DNA of 5,477 nt from Pseudomonas sp. PGPPP3 (GTDB taxonomy: Bacteria; Pseudomonadota; Gammaproteobacteria; Pseudomonadales; Pseudomonadaceae), in contig NKIE01000217.1 in the NCBI GenBank assembly GCA_002256055.1, forward strand, positions 1 through 5,477, written 5' to 3'. The notes beneath the pieces are model-generated. The model was given only the letters and a program-made list of their open reading frames with translations, ran no database searches and had not been told where the DNA came from. The translations under genes were made by a program, and so were the position numbers. Positions 1-5,268 of the stretch are shown here, piece by piece. Every line of letters starts with the position of its first letter. Position 1 is the stretch's first letter.

Positions 1-832
1 CGCCGTTGCCGAACAGGCAGCCTTCCACGCGGTCGGCGCCGGCCATCAGGCCCAGCTCGGTGGCCGCCACGCCGGTGCCACGGTCGTTGTGGGTGTGCAG
101 GCTGATCAGCACGCTGTCGCGGCGGTCGATATGGCGGCAGAACCACTCGATCTGGTCTGCGTAGATGTTCGGCGTGGCCGCTTCGATGGTGGCTGGCAAG
201 TTGAGAATCAGCTTGTGCGCCGGGGTCGGCTGGAACACGCCGATCACTGCATTGCACACCTCGACGGCGAAGGCTGTCTCGGTGGAGCTGAACACTTCCG
301 GCGAATACTCGAAGCGCCAGGCTGTGTCCGGCTGCTGGGCGGCCAGGCGCTGGATGATTTGCGCGGCGTTGACGGCGATCTCGATCACCCCGGCCTGGTC
401 TTGGTTGAAGACGATGCGGCGAAAGCTCGGTGCGGTGGCGTTGTAGTAGTGAACGATGGCCTGCTTGGCGCCCTTGAGCGACTCGAAGGTGCGGGTGATC
501 AGGTCTTCGCGGGCCTGGGTCAGCACCTGGATGGTCACGTCGTCGGGGATGTGGCCGCCCTCGATCAGCTCGCGCACGAAGTCGAAATCGGTCTGCGAGG
601 CGGACGGGAAGCCCACTTCGATTTCCTTCAAACCCACGGCCACCAGGCACTTGAAGAAGCGCATCTTCTTCTCGGCATCCATCGGCTCGATCAACGACTG
701 GTTGCCGTCGCGCAGGTCGGACGACAGCCAGATTGGCGCGCTGGTGATGGTCTGCGACGGCCAGGTGCGATCGGGAATATTGATCGGAGTAAAGGCGCGG
801 TACTTGCTCGATGGGTCTTTCAACATGCTCAT
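1..832 (-). CDS. leuA: 2-isopropylmalate synthase, N-terminal half (partial)
   Basis: LeuA catalyses the first committed step of leucine biosynthesis, condensing acetyl-CoA with 2-oxoisovalerate to 2-isopropylmalate in the cytoplasm. The window holds 277 codons of a protein that is about 550 residues in this family; the C-terminal part, including the leucine-binding regulatory domain, lies beyond position 1. Visible catalytic TIM-barrel motifs are DLRDGNQ at residues 39-45 (metal and substrate contacts) and HTHND at 246-250 (metal-binding histidines). The sequence breaks off in FGNG, just before the usual GER motif. The start ATG at 832 gives an N-terminus ([12 protein letters not shown]) typical of pseudomonad LeuA. 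It has an AGGA at 840-843 with a 7-base spacer. A second in-frame ATG at 826 is possible but less well spaced. A short leader ORF lies 72 bases upstream. Frame and motifs are intact. Confidence 0.96.
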   Translation of the reverse strand, partial: MSMLKDPSSKYRAFTPINIPDRTWPSQTITSAPIWLSSDLRDGNQSLIEPMDAEKKMRFFKCLVAVGLKEIEVGFPSASQTDFDFVRELIEGGHIPDDVTIQVLTQAREDLITRTFESLKGAKQAIVHYYNATAPSFRRIVFNQDQAGVIEIAVNAAQIIQRLAAQQPDTAWRFEYSPEVFSSTETAFAVEVCNAVIGVFQPTPAHKLILNLPATIEAATPNIYADQIEWFCRHIDRRDSVLISLHTHNDRGTGVAATELGLMAGADRVEGCLFGNG

Positions 833-851
833 GGCGGTGTCCTGGGTGCGG

Positions 852-869
852 GGCCGCTGGGTGGCGGCC
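852..869 (-). other. Hairpin between leader ORF and leuA
   Basis: In the RNA, GGCCGC and GCGGCC form a perfect 6-bp GC-only stem around a 6-base loop (CACCCA). It ends 8 bases before the leuA AGGA. No U-run follows, so it does not look like an intrinsic terminator. It could affect access to the leuA ribosome-binding site, pause RNA polymerase, or mean nothing in GC-rich DNA. The function is inferred. Confidence 0.4.
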
Positions 870-904
870 AACCGGAGGAAATAGGGGAGGGCTGGGGGCG
901 GCGT

Positions 905-982
905 TCAGCCACGCAGTCGCGCGCTGACCAAGTTGAGGCTGGCGTGCTGGCGACGGAGGAAGAGGCTGTTGGTGTTGTGCAT
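905..982 (-). CDS. leuL: Putative leuA leader peptide, 25 aa
   Basis: This short ORF begins MHNTNSLFLRRQH and ends in VSARLRG followed by TGA, 72 bases before leuA in the same direction. Five of its 25 residues are leucine (positions 7, 9, 16, 18 and 23; codons CTC, CTC, CTC, TTG, CTG) and four are arginine. That is leucine-rich enough to suggest translation-coupled control of leuA, although the leucines are spread out rather than in a run as in E. coli LeuL. No Shine-Dalgarno sequence precedes the ATG. The best promoter match places the transcription start at or next to the ATG, which would make translation leaderless. A weak stem (UCAGC with GCUGA) spans the stop codon. I recall similar leader ORFs before leuA in pseudomonads but could not check this. 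The ORF is clear; the regulatory role is inferred. The symbol leuL is used by analogy. Confidence 0.7.
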   Translation of the reverse strand: MHNTNSLFLRRQHASLNLVSARLRG

Positions 983-988
983 GCGTGA

Positions 989-1017
989 ACAGTAATAACG
1001 CTGCGCGTGGCGTGCAA
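989..1017 (-). promoter_or_regulatory. Putative sigma-70 promoter of leuL-leuA
   Basis: On the minus strand, TTGCAC (1017-1012) and TACTGT (994-989) are separated by exactly 17 bases. The -35 matches TTGACA at 4 of 6 positions and the -10 matches TATAAT at only 3 of 6. A start about 7 bases past the -10 would fall on the A of the leader ATG at 982. AT-rich DNA lies upstream. Confidence 0.45.
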
Positions 1018-1019
1018 GC

Positions 1020-1110
1020 TTTGCTGGAAAATTGGTAAGAGTGTTCGTTTTGCGGGATTTAATGGTTTTTAATTGTTTGTTTTTTTGGCTTTTCGATATT
1101 TATTTGCGGG
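1020..1110 (-). other. AT-rich A-tract spacer upstream of leuL
   Basis: This gap between the flagellin stop and the leuL promoter is strikingly AT-rich against its GC-rich surroundings. On the minus strand it carries A-tracts of 3 to 7 residues at roughly 8-10 base intervals, the kind of phasing that can bend DNA. It may act as an upstream activating or UP-like region for leuL-leuA, or be the edge of an inserted segment. I see no intrinsic terminator for the flagellin gene here, and no ORF worth calling. Confidence 0.35.
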
Positions 1111-1114
1111 GTGC

Positions 1115-2797
1115 TTAGCCCAGTAGGCTGAGTACTGCTTGGGGCTGAAGGTTGGCTTGCGCCAGTACACCTTGCGCGGCTTGTTGAATGATTTGGCGTG
1201 AGGCCAAACTGGCCGTTTCTGCCGCAAAGTCGGCGTCGATAATGCGTGACCGGCTGGCTGCCGCGTTTTCCGCCACGCTCGTGAGGTTGGCGATAGTGGT
1301 CTCTAGGCGATTTTGCGTGGCACCCATGTAGGCGCGCTGGCGATCGACATAGGCTATAGCGTCGTCGACGTCCATCACGGCCAGGCCCGGAGTGTCGATC
1401 AGATCCAGGCGATTGAGCGCCAGAGCATTGGCACTGAAAGCGCTGAAGCCAACCTGGATGGTCTCGTAGGCTTCGGCGCCGACCTGGAACTGGGTCAGTG
1501 TATTGCCGCCGACGCCATTTTCGTTGAACAGCTCCGGCTCGACCAGTTTGAATCCCTGAGATCCGGGCAGTCCTGTGCCTTGGTTGCGAAGAATATTCTT
1601 TGCCGTCAACTCAGGCCCGCCATCGGCGTCTAGGCCGCCTATGGCTCCGGTGTCGGCATTATTCAGGTTGAATCCGGCAACATAGGCTGCGATGTCTGTA
1701 TTGAATTTGGTGTCGAAGTCTGCCTCGCTGGCGAACGCACCCTTACTGGCGTTGGTCAGGGCTTGGTTCAGCGTGGCGCCGGCATTCTTGTTGAGGTAGG
1801 ACATGATGTCCTTGATACCCTGGCCGCCAGCCGCTTTGATTTTGTCATGCATGTAGCGTACGGCCGCGTAGCCGCCCGAGTAGCCGTCCGAGCTGCTGAC
1901 ATCATCGGCATTGAATGCTGTCAGAATGGCCGCGGTTGAGGTGCCGCCAGCGGTATCTGCGGCTAGGCGTTCGTCGGCACCCTGCAGGGCTTCGGCACTG
2001 CCTTCAATAAACCATTTGGGCAGGCCGGAGGCATAGTTCATGGTCCTGCCCATTACCGCATGCGCCATCTCGTGGGCTATCACCCGATCAGTATACTGCG
2101 GAGAGGTGCCGCCATCCGGCAGTGTGGAGGCATCGAAGTAGGCCAGATTGACGTTAAGGACCTGGTTCAGTGCCTTGCCGTTGGCGTCTGCACCTGTGTA
2201 GGCAACGGAGGCTAACGCTTGGCTGGACGGATCGTCGCTGAAGGTTATTTCTAACTCGGAATTGTCGGCGCGCAGACCAAAGGCATCGAAAACCCGCTGT
2301 TCGCCTTCGCTAATCCAGAAACCTTTTAGTGAGTTCAGGGCTGCCCGTTGGTCCAAATCGCCGAGTACCGAGAAGCTTCCTTGATCGAATACTTGGCGGC
2401 CGGCAAAGGTGGTTGTTTCATTTACGCGGTTGATTTCTTGCAGCAGTTGTTGGGCTTCCTGGTCAAGCGCCTGGCGCTCGCTAATGCTGTTTGAGCCGTT
2501 CATTGCCTGAAGGCCAAGCGAGCGAATGCGCTGCAGTGCATCCGTCACGCTCTGTAGCGCGCCTTCTGCAACTTGCATTAGCGATATGCCGTCATTCGCA
2601 TTGCGCGCGGCCTGATTCAGACCTCGTACTTGGGAGGTCAGACGATTGGATATCTGCAGCCCTGCAGCATCATCTTTGGCGCTGTTGATGCGCTGTCCCG
2701 TCGACAGGCGCTGCAGCGTGGTGTTGAGCGCAGTACTGTTGCTATCCAATTGGCGGCGCGTAAACGACGAGGCGATGTTGGTATTCACCGTTAGCAT
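1115..2797 (-). CDS. Flagellinolysin: flagellin with inserted zinc metallopeptidase domain
   Basis: This is a flagellin whose variable surface region is replaced by a gluzincin-type metallopeptidase. Numbering is from the ATG at 2797 (560 aa). Residues 1 to about 155 are the N-terminal D0/D1 helices ([36 protein letters not shown]). About 160-420 is the protease insert, with HEMAH at 242-246 (two zinc histidines and the catalytic glutamate) and WFIEGSAE at 262-269, whose first Glu (265) is the likely third ligand. About 435-560 is the C-terminal D1/D0 ([12 protein letters not shown], ending in [14 protein letters not shown] [10 protein letters not shown]). There are no cysteines, as is usual in flagellins. 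An upstream in-frame GTG at 2809 would add MSDS; I prefer the ATG because flagellins begin almost directly with LTVNTN, but ribosome-binding signals are weak for both. The product should be exported by the flagellar type III apparatus and polymerise into filaments with proteolytic surface. No fliS, fliD or other flagellar gene is nearby. GC is lower than in the flanking genes (hand count 32 of 60 at 1681-1740), hinting at transfer. The family is established; activity here is inferred from intact motifs. Confidence 0.93.
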   Translation of the reverse strand: MLTVNTNIASSFTRRQLDSNSTALNTTLQRLSTGQRINSAKDDAAGLQISNRLTSQVRGLNQAARNANDGISLMQVAEGALQSVTDALQRIRSLGLQAMNGSNSISERQALDQEAQQLLQEINRVNETTTFAGRQVFDQGSFSVLGDLDQRAALNSLKGFWISEGEQRVFDAFGLRADNSELEITFSDDPSSQALASVAYTGADANGKALNQVLNVNLAYFDASTLPDGGTSPQYTDRVIAHEMAHAVMGRTMNYASGLPKWFIEGSAEALQGADERLAADTAGGTSTAAILTAFNADDVSSSDGYSGGYAAVRYMHDKIKAAGGQGIKDIMSYLNKNAGATLNQALTNASKGAFASEADFDTKFNTDIAAYVAGFNLNNADTGAIGGLDADGGPELTAKNILRNQGTGLPGSQGFKLVEPELFNENGVGGNTLTQFQVGAEAYETIQVGFSAFSANALALNRLDLIDTPGLAVMDVDDAIAYVDRQRAYMGATQNRLETTIANLTSVAENAAASRSRIIDADFAAETASLASRQIIQQAAQGVLAQANLQPQAVLSLLG

Positions 2798-2808
2798 CGA
2801 GTCGCTCA

Positions 2809-2840
2809 CTGAAGCCTGCCGGTTACATTTCCGGCTTCAG
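2809..2840 (-). repeat. Inverted repeat in the flagellin 5' UTR
   Basis: CTGAAGCC (2840-2833 on the minus strand) and GGCTTCAG (2816-2809) form a perfect 8-bp stem. An alternative inner stem, GCCGG with CCGGC, is possible. The right arm ends on the G of the upstream GTG. The left arm begins about where the predicted sigma-28 transcript would start. It may be an RNA hairpin limiting translation or decay of the flagellin mRNA, or a protein-binding site. No U-run follows, so it is not an obvious terminator for the M23 gene. Confidence 0.6.
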
Positions 2841-2860
2841 TGTTGCTGTCGGCCTGCCGG
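2814..2860 (-). repeat. Nine-base direct repeat flanking the flagellin transcription start
   Basis: CCGGCAGGC occurs at 2860-2852, entering the sigma-28 -10 element, and again at 2822-2814, inside the 5' UTR inverted repeat. The copies are 38 bases apart. It could be a small duplication or a paired binding site. Chance is possible in GC-rich DNA. Confidence 0.35.
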
Positions 2861-2872
2861 ATGTGATCTTGA
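2846..2872 (-). promoter_or_regulatory. Sigma-28 (FliA) promoter of the flagellin gene
   Basis: On the minus strand, TCAAG (2872-2868) is followed after exactly 14 bases by GCCGACAG (2853-2846). The flagellar sigma-28 consensus is TAAAG (TCAAG in pseudomonads) then GCCGATAA with the same spacing. The -10 matches GCCGATAA at 6 of 8 positions, including the whole GCCGA core. The predicted start is near 2840, giving a UTR of about 30-45 bases. A match in both parts with correct spacing, directly upstream of a flagellin gene, makes this convincing. Confidence 0.75.
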
Positions 2873-2900
2873 TACCGCTCGCGTTAAGGTCGACGAACGG

Positions 2901-3719
2901 TCATGGCTCAAACGCGCCGATAAAAATCGCTGGGTCGACGCGCGCGTCGTTCAGGCTGATGTTCCAGTGCATGTGCGGGCCTGTGGCGCGGCCGGTAGCG
3001 CCGACCCTGCCGAGTACGGCGCCGCGGGCCAGTTGCTGGCCGAGGCGCACGTCGATTTTCGACAGGTGACAGAACATGCTGATAAAGCCCTGGCCGTGGT
3101 CGACGAACACCGTATTGCCGTTGAAGAAGTAGTTGCCGATCAGCGTCACCTTGCCGGCGGCCGGGGCCTTGATCGGTGTGCCGGCGGGCACGGCAAAGTC
3201 CAGGCCGGCATGGGGGTTGCGCTCTTCGCCATTGAAGAAGCGGCGCACGCCGAAGCGGCTGGACAGTGGGCCGTTGACTGGTTTGTCGAGCAGCAGGTTG
3301 CTCGGCGTAATGGGGCTGAACTGCTGATAGGCGCGGGTCTGCTCGGCCAGTTCGCGCTCGATGCGTTTGAGGTTGCTGGTGTCCGGGTTGACCATCTGGG
3401 TGTTTTTCAGGGTGATGCGTTGCTCGGCGTACTGCTTGCTGGCGACCGTGAAACTCAGCTGGCGGCCACCACTGTCGAGTTGCTGCAGGCCGGGTTTAAG
3501 CGTTAGCGGCAGGCCGACGATAGCGATCCAGCGCGCCTGATCCTCTTTCACTACCAGCACCGGTTTACCCTGAAAGCGCGCGCTAGGCGCAGTGGCGCCC
3601 GTCCCCAGCTCGACCACTGCGACGCCGCCCGGTACCGGGTGGTTGAGCAGGCGGGTGAGAAAGCCCTCGGCGTGGGCGGGCAGGGCGAGGCAGAGCAGCA
3701 GTGCGATCAGAGGGCGCAA
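2901..3719 (-). CDS. Secreted M23/LytM-family metallopeptidase
   Basis: This 272-residue protein is probably a periplasmic peptidoglycan endopeptidase of the M23 (LytM-like) family. Residues 1 to about 17 (MRPLIALLLCLALPAHA) form a clear signal peptide with an AHA cleavage motif. About 20-110 is a beta-rich N-terminal region, about 115-135 a short charged helix, and about 145-265 the M23 domain. Zinc ligands H170 and D174 (HAGLD) and H251 of HMH (249-251) are present, with H218 and H249 as the usual catalytic histidines, so the site looks active rather than degenerate. The start is TTG at 3719, supported by an AGGA at 3729-3732 with a 9-base spacer and by the signal peptide beginning at once. 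It lies 25 bases after the xseA stop, which points to an operon. The exact cell-wall substrate cannot be told. It is next to the flagellin gene, but nothing shows they work together. Confidence 0.93.
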   Translation of the reverse strand: MRPLIALLLCLALPAHAEGFLTRLLNHPVPGGVAVVELGTGATAPSARFQGKPVLVVKEDQARWIAIVGLPLTLKPGLQQLDSGGRQLSFTVASKQYAEQRITLKNTQMVNPDTSNLKRIERELAEQTRAYQQFSPITPSNLLLDKPVNGPLSSRFGVRRFFNGEERNPHAGLDFAVPAGTPIKAPAAGKVTLIGNYFFNGNTVFVDHGQGFISMFCHLSKIDVRLGQQLARGAVLGRVGATGRATGPHMHWNISLNDARVDPAIFIGAFEP

Positions 3720-3744
3720 ACGGTGGATTCCTGAAGTGGGTGGC

Positions 3745-5133
3745 TTAGTCGAGCAGCGACAGGGTGACAGGCGTTAAGTGGTTATCTTCAACCCGCAGCT
3801 GCAATTCACCCTCCGCCAGTTTGGCCCTCAGGCGCTGGCCTGGACGGGTTTGCTCGGCCTGGCGAATGGCCTGGCCACGCTCGTCGAGGAGAATGCTGTA
3901 GCCACGGCCAAGGGTGGCCAGTGGGCTGACGGCGTGCAGGGTGTGCATCTGGTGTTCCAGGCGCAGGCGGCGTTGCTTGAGGCCTTCGCTCATGGCGCGT
4001 GGCAGGCGCTCGGCCAGGCTGTCGAGGCGCTGGCGCAGCAAGGCCAGGCTGCGGCCTGGGTGCTGGGCGGCGAGGCGCGCATCCAGGTGGCTCAGGCGCT
4101 GCTGCTGGTGCTTGAACTGTTGCTCAAAGGCGCGGCGCAGGCGCATGTCCAGGTCGTCCAGGCGCTGGGCTTGCTGGCGCAGGCGCTCGCCAGGGTGACG
4201 CAGGCGGCGGCTGAGACCTTCCAGGCGCAAGCGCTCGCGGGCCAGACGATCCTGCATGCGCAGTACCAAGCGGCGGTGCAGGCTGTGCAGGCGCTGCTGC
4301 AGATCGCCCATGTCCGGTGCCAGCAATTCGGCAGCGGCCGACGGCGTGGGTGCGCGTACGTCGGCAACGAAGTCGCAGATCGAGACATCGGTTTCATGGC
4401 CGACGGCGCTGATGATCGGTGTCTTGCACGCCGCTACGGCGCGCGCCACCGGCTCTTCGTTGAAGCACCAGAGGTCTTCCAGTGAGCCGCCGCCGCGGGC
4501 CAGGATCAGTGCATCGAAGCCATGCCGGTCGGCCAGTTGCAGGGCGTGGATGATCTGTACGCCGGCATCGCGGCCCTGCACGGGCGTGGGAATCAGGGTC
4601 AGCTGCGCTTGTGGTACTTGTGGTGCGCGGCGGCGGAACACACTGATGATGTCGCGGATCACCGCGCCAGTCGGCGAGCTGATAATGCCGATGCGCTTGG
4701 GGTGACCAGGCAGCGCCTGTTTGCGCTCGGCGCTGAACAGACCTTCAGCGCTGAGCTTGCCCTTCAGGGCCTCGAAGGCCAGGCGCAGGGCGCCGTCGCC
4801 GGCCGGCTCGACGCTGTCGACAATCAACTGGTAATCGCCACGGCCCTCGAACAGCGAGACCTTGCCGCGCACCTTGACCGCCAGGCCGTCGCGCAGGGCC
4901 TGACGCACCCGCGCGGCGTTCTGTCGGAACAGCGCGCAACGCACCTGGGCCTGACTGTCCTTGAGGGTGAAGTACAGGTGGCCGGAGGCGGGCTTGGCCA
5001 GGTTGGAAATTTCACCTTCCACCCAGACTTGGGCGAACACGTCCTCTAGCAGTACGCGGGCGCGGCCGTTGAGTTGGCTGACGCTAAGGATCTCGCGGTC
5101 GAGGTTGAGGCGCTGGAACGGGTCTTTGATCAT
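3745..5133 (-). CDS. xseA: Exodeoxyribonuclease VII large subunit
   Basis: XseA is the catalytic subunit of exonuclease VII, which with several copies of XseB degrades single-stranded DNA to oligonucleotides in the cytoplasm and acts in repair. At 462 aa it is full length (E. coli XseA is about 456). Residues about 15-110 are the N-terminal OB-fold DNA-binding domain (LNGRARVLLED, VWVEGEISN, SGHLYFTLKD). Residues about 125-270 are the catalytic domain, with SSPTGAVIRDI at 152-162, ARGGGSLEDLW at 212-222, VGHETD at 244-249 and DVRAPTPSAAAE at 258-269. About 275-400 is a long Arg/Gln/Leu-rich coiled coil, and 405-450 holds GRGYSIL and the C-terminal segment. The ATG at 5133 gives the usual pseudomonad start MIKDPFQRL, but no good Shine-Dalgarno precedes it. 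A promoter-like pair ends only 7 bases upstream, so its mRNA may be leaderless. The M23 gene follows within 25 bases. xseB is not in the window. Confidence 0.97.
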   Translation of the reverse strand: MIKDPFQRLNLDREILSVSQLNGRARVLLEDVFAQVWVEGEISNLAKPASGHLYFTLKDSQAQVRCALFRQNAARVRQALRDGLAVKVRGKVSLFEGRGDYQLIVDSVEPAGDGALRLAFEALKGKLSAEGLFSAERKQALPGHPKRIGIISSPTGAVIRDIISVFRRRAPQVPQAQLTLIPTPVQGRDAGVQIIHALQLADRHGFDALILARGGGSLEDLWCFNEEPVARAVAACKTPIISAVGHETDVSICDFVADVRAPTPSAAAELLAPDMGDLQQRLHSLHRRLVLRMQDRLARERLRLEGLSRRLRHPGERLRQQAQRLDDLDMRLRRAFEQQFKHQQQRLSHLDARLAAQHPGRSLALLRQRLDSLAERLPRAMSEGLKQRRLRLEHQMHTLHAVSPLATLGRGYSILLDERGQAIRQAEQTRPGQRLRAKLAEGELQLRVEDNHLTPVTLSLLD

Positions 5134-5140
5134 GGCGGGG

Positions 5141-5168
5141 ATGATAAAGCCTTTGCGGGATCGGCCAA
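5141..5168 (-). promoter_or_regulatory. Putative sigma-70 promoter of xseA
   Basis: On the minus strand, TTGGCC (5168-5163) and TATCAT (5146-5141) are 16 bases apart, matching consensus at 4 of 6 and 5 of 6 positions. The -10 ends 7 bases before the xseA ATG, so transcription would begin on or next to the start codon. This agrees with the lack of a Shine-Dalgarno sequence. An inverted repeat (5150-5171) overlaps the -35 and spacer. Confidence 0.45.
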
Positions 5169-5171
5169 AGG
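5150..5171. repeat. Inverted repeat over the xseA promoter
   Basis: CCTTTG (5150-5155) and CAAAGG (5166-5171) are perfect 6-base inverted arms around 10 bases. They cover the putative xseA -35 and spacer, so they could be an operator. The arms are short and may be chance. Confidence 0.35.
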
Positions 5172-5182
5172 TTGTTGTCCGC

Positions 5183-5238
5183 TAAGCTGCTTATTAATGC
5201 GTGGCGGCTTGACCCCAGCGTCGCGAGCATTAAGCTGC
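5183..5238. repeat. Paired repeats in the divergent promoter region
   Basis: TTAATGC (5194-5200) and GCATTAA (5227-5233) are a perfect 7-base inverted pair with 26 bases between them. TAAGCTGC also occurs twice in direct orientation (5183-5190 and 5231-5238). They sit between xseA and the divergent plus-strand gene and flank a possible plus-strand -35. They may be regulator sites shared by the two genes; the binding protein is unknown. Confidence 0.4.
5209..5236 (+). promoter_or_regulatory. Weak candidate promoter for the plus-strand gene
   Basis: TTGACC (5209-5214) is a good -35 match (5 of 6), but the best -10 at acceptable spacing is TAAGCT (5231-5236, spacer 16, 3 of 6). The pair overlaps the repeats just described. 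It is plausible only because a gene starts 33 bases downstream. Confidence 0.25.
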
Positions 5239-5268
5239 GCAGCCCTTTTTACCCGCCAGGAGCGCGCC

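Noticed and set aside
89..988. Long plus-strand open frame opposite leuA and its leader
   Set aside because: It is antisense to clearly conserved leuA codons, its translation resembles no protein family I know, and long antisense frames are common in GC-rich genes.
1074..1087. T-run on the plus strand as a terminator
   Set aside because: No GC-rich stem precedes it in that direction and no plus-strand gene ends there; for the minus-strand genes it reads as A-tracts.
2809..2840. Inverted repeat as an intrinsic terminator for the xseA-M23 unit
   Set aside because: No U-run follows the stem in the direction of transcription, and it sits at the flagellin start, which fits a UTR element better.
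2646..3506. Plus-strand open frame of 286 codons over the flagellin start and the M23 gene
   Set aside because: It overlaps two recognisable genes and their promoter region on the other strand and has no motifs of its own; it is a coding shadow.
1115..3719. Functional pairing of the M23 peptidase with the protease-flagellin, for example as a wall-opening factor for filaments
   Set aside because: The M23 gene is spaced for an operon with xseA, and I remember it beside leuA and xseA in pseudomonads without a flagellin. The adjacency is probably due to insertion.
3778..4485. Plus-strand open frame opposite xseA, rich in Ala, Gln and Leu
   Set aside because: Its composition is the mirror of the Arg/Gln/Leu-rich coiled coil of XseA on the minus strand; there is no ribosome-binding site or family signal.
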